Under the pieces are notes generated by a model that saw only the letters and a list, made by a program, of their open reading frames with translations, had not been told where the DNA came from and did not search any database. This document shows positions 40,960 through 46,306 of a DNA stretch of 46,306 bases, in pieces. A program made the position numbers and the translations under genes. Position 1 is the stretch's first letter, and every line of letters begins with the position of its first letter. The stretch lies in NCBI GenBank assembly GCA_016932695.1, contig JAFGCH010000019.1, positions 1 through 46,306 on the forward strand, in the 5' to 3' direction. The DNA is from Acidimicrobiia bacterium (lineage in GTDB: Bacteria > Actinomycetota > Acidimicrobiia > Spongiisociales > UBA11373).

Positions 40960-42494
40960 TGACCGGCCAGCCTATCGAGCAATCCGAGGGGCAGAGCCGC
41001 CGCAGAGAGGAGCCGGTCGTGAAACCGGGCGGACGGCACCTCGCCGGGAGGTCCCCCGTAGCGGCCGCGCAGTCGCCGGAGAACTGCCCGCCCCAGCCCG
41101 GCCGCCGCAGCTGCCGGGTCGCCGGTGCAGCGCAGAGCCTCCCGGCGTGCCGCCGCCTCATCCAGCCGGGCCTCCGTCACAAAGAGGCCCGCCGCCTCGT
41201 CGAGCGTCATGCACCCCGCATGCAGACCGGCGACGACGAGCATGCGGCAGTCCGTCAGCAGGGCGTTTCGCCGCCACTCGGGAAGCACCCCGACATCCCA
41301 GGCGTAGCCGGCCTCCAACAGGATGTCGGCGGCGTAGCCCTCCCAGCCGTCGCAGAAACCGGCCGAAGAGAACCTTCGCCGGGCCTCACCAAGCGCGCGG
41401 GCGGCATGGAGCGCCAGGAGGAGCCGCCCCGGGAAGCCTTCAGTTACGGCCAGCCACACCAAGACCCCGGGCCGGGATGCCGCTTCTGGAGCCAGGTACA
41501 GGACCGCCGGTGTCGCCGGGTCGTCGTAGGGCCCGGGCGCCTGCAGCCATCCGAGGCCCGCCGTTGCTCCCGGGTATCCCATCCCCGCTCGCCACGTGAA
41601 GGTGTCGGGCACGGTGGCCAGGCCCCGCTCCTCGACGAAGCGCCGGGTGCGGTTCACCGCCTCCAGCAACGCCCCCTCGAGGCCCGCCGACCGGGCTCCG
41701 GCGGCCGAGGCCGGGCCGCCCGAAGGCCCTCCACAAGACCCGCAGCGCTCCCGATCCTCGGCGAGTTGCGCCCGGGCGGTGGCCTCCAGGTCGGCTGCCA
41801 CCCAGTCGAGCCCTTCGGCGGCCCGCAGCCATTCCGCCAGTCCCGCCGCGCCGAGGGCGAACTCATCGGCGGCGCCGGGCAGTCGCTCGGCCTCCAGCCA
41901 GGAGGCGTAGGCCTCCAACTCGCCGGCGGCATGAGACGCGGCCTCCAGCAGCCAGGCGGCTTCCGCAGAGGCCGCTGAGCCCGCGGGGGCCCACTCGGCC
42001 TGCACCACCAGTCGCCGCGCCAGGCGACGCGCCTGCGCCGCTCCTCTCTCCACCCAGGGCCGCGGCGCCTCCCCCGCCAGGTTCTCCCGGCCCTGAGCGA
42101 GCAAGCCGCCGGCTTCTCCCAGCAGCGAGGCCGCCCGCTCCAGCCGCAGCCCTCCCGGGGCGTAGTCCCGCTCCAGGTAGACGGACACGTCCAGCGGTCG
42201 CAGGTACCAGGCGGGATCGCGCCGCCATCGGGCCAGCCGCTCCAGGTCGAAGTGCTCCCGAGCCACCACCCCGAGCAACACCTCCCGCTCCCACTGCTCA
42301 TAGACGGTGAGGCCCGCCAACCCTTCCAGTTGGGCCCGCAGCAGCCCGAGCCGCTCCAAGCCCGCGGCAATGGCTCCGGCCGACAGATCCGGCACCTGAC
42401 CGTCGTACTCGTGCCTGCCGACGGCAACCGCCCACCCGGGATGCAGGTTCCAGACCGCTGCGGAGATCCGGTCGGTCAGTTGGGGCAACAGCAT
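40956..42494 (-). CDS. DUF885-like protein with degenerate metal motif (512 aa)
   Basis: The overall architecture fits DUF885 (M3-like gluzincin fold): an early LHPGWAVAVGRHEYDGQ, then LTVYEQWEREVLLGVV, a long helical Ala/Glu-rich middle, and AVTEGFPGRLLLALHAARALGE followed by GFCDGWEGYAADILLEAGY. In active members the latter reads HExxPGH...EGWALY. Here the first His is Thr and the PGH His is Arg (about residues 350-358), so the zinc site appears lost. ATG at 42494 is chosen over the TTG two codons earlier because TAGTCT ends 9 nt upstream. It leads the aminotransferase. Confidence 0.7.
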   Translation of the reverse strand: MLLPQLTDRISAAVWNLHPGWAVAVGRHEYDGQVPDLSAGAIAAGLERLGLLRAQLEGLAGLTVYEQWEREVLLGVVAREHFDLERLARWRRDPAWYLRPLDVSVYLERDYAPGGLRLERAASLLGEAGGLLAQGRENLAGEAPRPWVERGAAQARRLARRLVVQAEWAPAGSAASAEAAWLLEAASHAAGELEAYASWLEAERLPGAADEFALGAAGLAEWLRAAEGLDWVAADLEATARAQLAEDRERCGSCGGPSGGPASAAGARSAGLEGALLEAVNRTRRFVEERGLATVPDTFTWRAGMGYPGATAGLGWLQAPGPYDDPATPAVLYLAPEAASRPGVLVWLAVTEGFPGRLLLALHAARALGEARRRFSSAGFCDGWEGYAADILLEAGYAWDVGVLPEWRRNALLTDCRMLVVAGLHAGCMTLDEAAGLFVTEARLDEAAARREALRCTGDPAAAAAGLGRAVLRRLRGRYGGPPGEVPSARFHDRLLSAAALPLGLLDRLAGQ

Positions 42495-42503
42495 CGGCAA
42501 TCG

Positions 42504-42509
42504 AGACTA
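42504..42509 (-). promoter_or_regulatory. Putative -10 (TAGTCT) of the DUF885-like gene
   Basis: TAGTCT lies 9 nt before the ATG at 42494. A divergent -10-like TAGACT lies at 42560-42565 on the other strand. Confidence 0.4.
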
Positions 42510-42559
42510 GCCCTGAGGCCTCCCCGGCATCGTGGTGCGACGTTCCGGAGGGGTGGGCA

Positions 42560-42565
42560 TAGACT
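42560..42565 (+). promoter_or_regulatory. Putative -10 (TAGACT) of the beta-propeller gene
   Basis: TAGACT lies 10 nt before the ATG at 42576, with no ribosome site between. No convincing -35 is seen. Confidence 0.4.
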
Positions 42566-42575
42566 CGGGCGCCGC

Positions 42576-44198
42576 ATGCCCGGCAAAGCCCGCCACCCGG
42601 CCCTGGTCGGCCTCCTCTTCGCCGTGGGCCTGGCCGCCCTCAGCCTGCTCGCCTTCGCCGTGCTCCACCGGGCCGACGGGGGCTCGCCCTCCACCATGGC
42701 GGGAAGCACCACCATCCTCCCTTCCACCACCACGGGCCCGGGCAGCAGCACCAGCGAATCGGTGGATACCACGAGCACCAGCACCACCGAGGCCCCCACC
42801 ACCACGAGCACCACCACGACTACCACCATCCCCCTCCACCTTTGGGTGGATCGGCGTACCGTGAGCCGGCCCTGGGGGAGCACCGTCACCGGCCTGCTGA
42901 CCTTCCGCGGCAACCCGACCAATTCCTGGTATGGGACCGGGCCCGTGCCCCAGACCCCCGAGGTGCTCTGGAAGTACCCGAACACCCCCATGGGGTCCAA
43001 CGACGAGCAAGGCGTCCCCTGGACGGGGATCACTTGGACCGGCCAGCCGGTGGTCTGGGAACGCCCCGACGGGGTGACCGAACTGATCTTCGGGGCCACC
43101 GACTCCCGCCTGCACTTCCTGGATGCCGTCACCGGGCAGGAAACCCGCGACCCCTTCTTCACCTCGCCCGGCGGCCACATCAAGGGAACCCCCACCCTCG
43201 ACCCCGACGGCTTCCCCCTGGTCTACTTCGGGGCGCGCGATCACCTGTTGCGCATCGTGGCTCTCGACCGGGCCGAGCCGGAGGAGCTCTGGAGCTTCAG
43301 TGCCGACGACGAGCCGGAGGGCCGCTGGTGGCACGACTGGGACGCCAGCCCGCGCGTGGTCAACGACCTGCTCTTCGAGGGCTGTGAGAACAGCTTCTAC
43401 TACGTGTGGCGCCTGAACCGCGGCTACGACCGTGAGGGGAACGTCACCGTGGACCCCGAGCTGATCTACAAGCTCAAGACCTACGACCAGGACCTCCTCG
43501 ATGCCATCAGCCCCTCCGGGTACATGGCCACCAGCGTGGAGAACTCCTCCGCCCTCTTCGAGGGGCGGGTCTACTTCGCCAACTCCGCCGGCCGGGTGTT
43601 CGGCCTCGACATCGAGAAACTCCTCGCCGGCGAGGATCCCGTGGTCTTCCGCTACTGGGTGGGCGACGACGTCGACGGGTCGATCGTGGTCGATGAGCAG
43701 GGCATGCTCTACGTGCCGGTGGAGTACGAGCGCTACAACGCCCGCGCCCAGGAACTGGGGCAGCTGGTCAAGCTGAACCCCTACGAGCCCGACGACCCCT
43801 ATGTCTGGGGCATGTTCTCCCTCACCAGCCCGCCGTACAAGGGCGGCATGTGGACCACTCCGGCGCTGGGAGACGGGGTGGTCTACGCGGTCACCAACCG
43901 CGGCTTCCTGGTGGCAGTGGACCGTGATGACGGCGAGGAACTCTGGTCGGCGGACATCGGGACCGGGGCCTTCAGCGGGCCGCACCACATGTCCTCCCCC
44001 ATCATCGTGGACGACCGCCTGGTGGTGGCCACCGCAGGGGGGACGCTGCGCTCCTACGACATCACCGACCCCCGGGCGCCGGTGCTCGACTGGGAACTGG
44101 TGGTGACCGCCGGCTCCATCGAGGCCACCCCGGCCGCCTGGGAGGGGATGGTCTACATCGGTTCTCGCGATGGCTTCCTCTACGCCGTGGGCGACTGA
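42576..44198 (+). CDS. Secreted/anchored PQQ-like beta-propeller protein (540 aa)
   Basis: An N-terminal membrane segment (LVGLLFAVGLAALSLLAFAVL) leads to a Ser/Thr-rich stretch up to residue about 85 and then a beta-propeller. Blade motifs of the PQQ/pyrrolo-quinoline type repeat: IFGATDSRLHFLDAVTGQE, VYFANSAGRVFGLDIEKL, VVYAVTNRGFLVAVDRDDGEELWSADI and VYIGSRDGFLYAVGD. These match the VYVGSxDGxLYALDAxTG pattern of outward-facing propellers of unknown ligand. The catalytic base of quinoprotein dehydrogenases is not evident, so a structural or binding role is likelier. ATG at 42576 opens the membrane segment. Confidence 0.82.
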   Translation: MPGKARHPALVGLLFAVGLAALSLLAFAVLHRADGGSPSTMAGSTTILPSTTTGPGSSTSESVDTTSTSTTEAPTTTSTTTTTTIPLHLWVDRRTVSRPWGSTVTGLLTFRGNPTNSWYGTGPVPQTPEVLWKYPNTPMGSNDEQGVPWTGITWTGQPVVWERPDGVTELIFGATDSRLHFLDAVTGQETRDPFFTSPGGHIKGTPTLDPDGFPLVYFGARDHLLRIVALDRAEPEELWSFSADDEPEGRWWHDWDASPRVVNDLLFEGCENSFYYVWRLNRGYDREGNVTVDPELIYKLKTYDQDLLDAISPSGYMATSVENSSALFEGRVYFANSAGRVFGLDIEKLLAGEDPVVFRYWVGDDVDGSIVVDEQGMLYVPVEYERYNARAQELGQLVKLNPYEPDDPYVWGMFSLTSPPYKGGMWTTPALGDGVVYAVTNRGFLVAVDRDDGEELWSADIGTGAFSGPHHMSSPIIVDDRLVVATAGGTLRSYDITDPRAPVLDWELVVTAGSIEATPAAWEGMVYIGSRDGFLYAVGD

Positions 44199-44208
44199 GG
44201 TCCTCGAC

Positions 44209-44214
44209 TAACCT
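44209..44214 (+). promoter_or_regulatory. Putative -10 (TAACCT) of the M3 peptidase gene
   Basis: TAACCT ends 8 nt before the GTG at 44223. No ribosome site lies between, so it is leaderless. Confidence 0.45.
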
Positions 44215-44222
44215 CAGCGCTC

Positions 44223-46160
44223 GTGCTCTACGACTACACCACCGTCACCGCCGCCTCGGTGCGCGCCGAGGTAGAAGATGCCATCGCCCGCTCCGAGGAG
44301 ATGCTGGCCGCCGTCGTCGCCTCTCAGGACAACCGCACCTGGGAATCGACCATGGCCCCCCTCGATCGCATCGCAGCCGCCGCCGTCATCGCCGGAGGCC
44401 GCGGCCCGTTCATGGCCCGGGTGCACCCCGACAAGGAGGTGCGCGACGCCGCCCAGGCCGCCGAGGAGCGGCTGAGCAAGTGGGTGTCGGACCTCGCCTT
44501 CCGCCGCGATCTCTACGAGGCCGTGGAGGCCTATGCCGCCACCCCCGAAGCGGCCGTCCTCACCGGGGAAGAGAAGCGGCTGCTGGAGTTCACCCGGCGC
44601 GACTTCCGCCGGGCGGGCCACAGCCTGCCTCCCGAGCAGCGGTCCGAGGTGCAGCGTCTTCGCACCCGTCTGGTGGAGCTGGGTGTCGCCTTCGCCCGCA
44701 ACATCGACGAGTACGAGGACTGGCTGGACCTCACCCGGGAGGACCTCGACGGCCTGCCCGAGGACTACATCTCGCGCCTCGGCCCCGGCGAGGAGGAGGG
44801 CACTTTCCGGGTGTCGCTCGACTACCCCGAGTACTACCCCTTCATGGACCAGGCCCGGCGCGCCGATCTGCGCCGGCAGATGCAGTTCAAGATGTTCAAC
44901 CAGGCCCGCGAGCAGAACCTCCCGATCCTGGAAGAGGCGGTCCGCCTCCGCCTCGAAATCGCCCGCATCTTCGGCCTCCCCTCCTGGGCCCACTACGGCA
45001 TGGAGGAGAAGATGGCCAAGGAGCCGGGGGCGGTGGAGGCCTTCTATGCCGCCCTGGTCCCGCCCCTGACCGAGAAGTCCCGAGCCGAACTGGCCGACCT
45101 GGCCGCGGCCAACGGCGGTGCCGTACCCGAGCCCTGGGACTTCCGCTACCTGCACACCGTGATCCGCCGGGAACGCTTCGGCATCGACCCCAGCGAGGTG
45201 GCCGCCTACTTCCCGCTGGAGCGGGTGGTGCAGGGCATGTTCGATCTCACCGGGGAGGTCTTCGGCCTCCACTACCGCCGCCTCGAGGGAGTGCCGGTGT
45301 GGCACCCCGACGTCACCGTGTACGAGATCGCCGACCGGGAGAGCGGGCGCCCGCTGGCTACCTTCTACGCCGATCTGTTCCCTCGCGAGGGCAAGTTCGG
45401 CCACGCCGCTGCGTTCGACCTGGTCCCCGCCCACCAGGGTGACGAGGGGTACGTGCTGCCGCGCACCGCCATCGCCGCCAACTTCACCAAGCCCACCGCC
45501 ACCCAGCCGTCCCTGCTGCAGCACGACGAGGTGGTGACCCTCTTCCACGAGTTCGGCCACGTGCTGCACAACAGCCTGGGCCACACCCGCCACCCTCGCT
45601 TCGCCGGGTACAACACCGAGTGGGACTTCGTCGAAGCGCCGTCGCAGATCATGGAGCACTGGTGCTGGACCCCGGCGGTGCTGCAGCGCTTCGCCCGCCA
45701 TCACCAGACCGGCGAGCCCATCCCCGCCGCCCTGGTGGAGCAACTGGCGGCGGCCCGCGACCTGCACGTCGCCTTGCTCACCCTGCGCCAGATCTCCTTC
45801 GGCCTGCTCGACATGGACTTCCACGGCCCGGCCGAGGAGAAGGACCTCATGGCCATCACCCGGGAGACCACCGCGGTGACCGGGTTCGCCCACCACGAAG
45901 GCACCTTCTACCCCGCGGGTTTCGGGCACCTCTTCGGCTACGACGCCGGCTACTACGGCTACTTGTGGGCCAAGGTGTTCGGCGACGACATGTTCTCCCG
46001 CTTCGAAGGCGAGGGGCTGACCAGCCCGGTCGTCGGGGGCGCCTACCGGCGCAAGGTGCTCGAGCGCGGCGGAGCGGTGGACGCGGGAGAGATGCTGCGC
46101 GACTTCCTCGGCCGCGAGCCCAACCAGGAGGCCTTCCTACGCCACCTGGGCATCGGCTGA
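44223..46160 (+). CDS. M3 family oligoendopeptidase (thimet-like)
   Basis: A 645-aa zinc metallopeptidase. The HExxH site is VVTLFHEFGHVLHNSL, followed by the third-ligand region EAPSQIMEHWCW, typical of Dcp/oligopeptidase A-type M3 enzymes. The C-terminal HHEGTFYPAGFGHLFGYDAGYYGYLWA block is also family-specific. It is cytoplasmic and should degrade short peptides such as signal-peptide fragments. The N-terminal helical domain is complete. GTG at 44223 has TAACCT 8 nt upstream. It is followed by a GC hairpin. Confidence 0.94.
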   Translation: MLYDYTTVTAASVRAEVEDAIARSEEMLAAVVASQDNRTWESTMAPLDRIAAAAVIAGGRGPFMARVHPDKEVRDAAQAAEERLSKWVSDLAFRRDLYEAVEAYAATPEAAVLTGEEKRLLEFTRRDFRRAGHSLPPEQRSEVQRLRTRLVELGVAFARNIDEYEDWLDLTREDLDGLPEDYISRLGPGEEEGTFRVSLDYPEYYPFMDQARRADLRRQMQFKMFNQAREQNLPILEEAVRLRLEIARIFGLPSWAHYGMEEKMAKEPGAVEAFYAALVPPLTEKSRAELADLAAANGGAVPEPWDFRYLHTVIRRERFGIDPSEVAAYFPLERVVQGMFDLTGEVFGLHYRRLEGVPVWHPDVTVYEIADRESGRPLATFYADLFPREGKFGHAAAFDLVPAHQGDEGYVLPRTAIAANFTKPTATQPSLLQHDEVVTLFHEFGHVLHNSLGHTRHPRFAGYNTEWDFVEAPSQIMEHWCWTPAVLQRFARHHQTGEPIPAALVEQLAAARDLHVALLTLRQISFGLLDMDFHGPAEEKDLMAITRETTAVTGFAHHEGTFYPAGFGHLFGYDAGYYGYLWAKVFGDDMFSRFEGEGLTSPVVGGAYRRKVLERGGAVDAGEMLRDFLGREPNQEAFLRHLGIG

Positions 46161-46177
46161 GCCCGGGCGCTATGCAT

Positions 46178-46200
46178 CGCCCCGCCCCTGGGGTGGGGCG
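46178..46200 (+). terminator. GC hairpin downstream of the M3 peptidase gene
   Basis: CGCCCC...GGGGCG, with an inner CCCC-t-GGGG, forms a long stem 18 nt after the stop. There is no following T run, so termination is only plausible. Confidence 0.35.
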
Positions 46201-46211
46201 CCCCACGCCGA

Positions 46212-46217
46212 TACACT
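46212..46217 (+). promoter_or_regulatory. Putative -10 (TACACT) of the 3'-end lipoprotein gene
   Basis: TACACT ends 7 nt before the ATG at 46225. It is another leaderless arrangement. Confidence 0.45.
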
Positions 46218-46224
46218 CGGCGCC

Positions 46225-46306
46225 ATGCGGCGTTTCCTCATCGTCATCAGCCTCCTCGCCCTCGTCGTAGCGGCCTGCACCTCCGACGACGGGGCCACCA
46301 CCACGA
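46225..46306 (+). CDS. N-terminus of a lipoprotein (cut by window end)
   Basis: Only the first 27 codons are present. They encode a clear lipoprotein signal peptide (MRRFLIVISLLALVVAAC) with lipobox VVAAC and then TSDDGATTT, the start of a low-complexity linker. The rest lies beyond the window, so no function can be given. Confidence 0.75.
   Translation, partial: MRRFLIVISLLALVVAACTSDDGATTT

Overview
The window is GC-rich, gene-dense bacterial chromosome with about 42 credible protein genes and no rRNA, tRNA, CRISPR array or insertion sequence that I can recognise. The gene content points to an actinobacterium: NucS mismatch endonuclease, an F420-type LLM oxidoreductase, a SUF system with SufU, an HrdB-like sigma factor, and many promoters whose -10 hexamer (TANNNT) lies only 6-10 nt before a start codon, i.e. 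leaderless genes. An Acidimicrobiia-like lineage is my guess, not shown by the sequence.

Layout. 1-4.1 kb is an accessory-looking edge: a partial C-terminus, an ester cyclase-like protein, a CPBP membrane protease, a 566-bp non-coding stretch, a methyltransferase, a RelE/ParE toxin-antitoxin pair with a clear autoregulatory palindrome, and a 34-aa lysine-rich protein. 4.1-10 kb (minus strand) holds GapN, CorA, transketolase and an M24 peptidase. 10.1-16.8 kb (minus) is one compact operon: lpdA, a fused E1 alpha-beta, E2, and a single-chain LipB-LipA fusion. It encodes a 2-oxoacid dehydrogenase-type complex with its own lipoylation enzymes, but the E1 lacks several residues expected to be catalytic, and the E2 linker carries a ParB-N-terminus-like motif. 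16.9-20.2 kb has an alpha/beta hydrolase, a lipoprotein, and an acyl-CoA mutase large subunit whose Phe70/Gln188 pair indicates isobutyryl-CoA rather than methylmalonyl-CoA mutase. It is translationally coupled to a zinc-ribbon protein.

20.3-25 kb (plus) is an envelope redox group: DsbB, two membrane-anchored TlpA-like proteins with different CXXC motifs, a metallo-beta-lactamase hydrolase, an LLM oxidoreductase and a lipoprotein. 25-34.4 kb carries a scattered SUF system: sufC-sufS-sufU on plus, sufD-Rieske-sufC on minus, and sufB alone further on, with UDG, a sigma factor, NucS and a YccF protein in between. Two intact but different SufC ATPases are present. 34.7-36 kb has infA and an archaeal-type (type II) GAPDH.

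36-39.8 kb holds two tandem paralogous secreted proteins, each built from four cysteine-paired repeats, with duplicated upstream regions. 39.8-46.3 kb ends with a class V aminotransferase, a DUF885-like protein lacking its metal motif, a secreted beta-propeller, an M3 oligopeptidase and the start of a lipoprotein.

The strongest candidates for something new are the E1/E2/LipB-LipA operon and the duplicated repeat-protein pair. All functional statements come from reading motifs by eye; no search was run.
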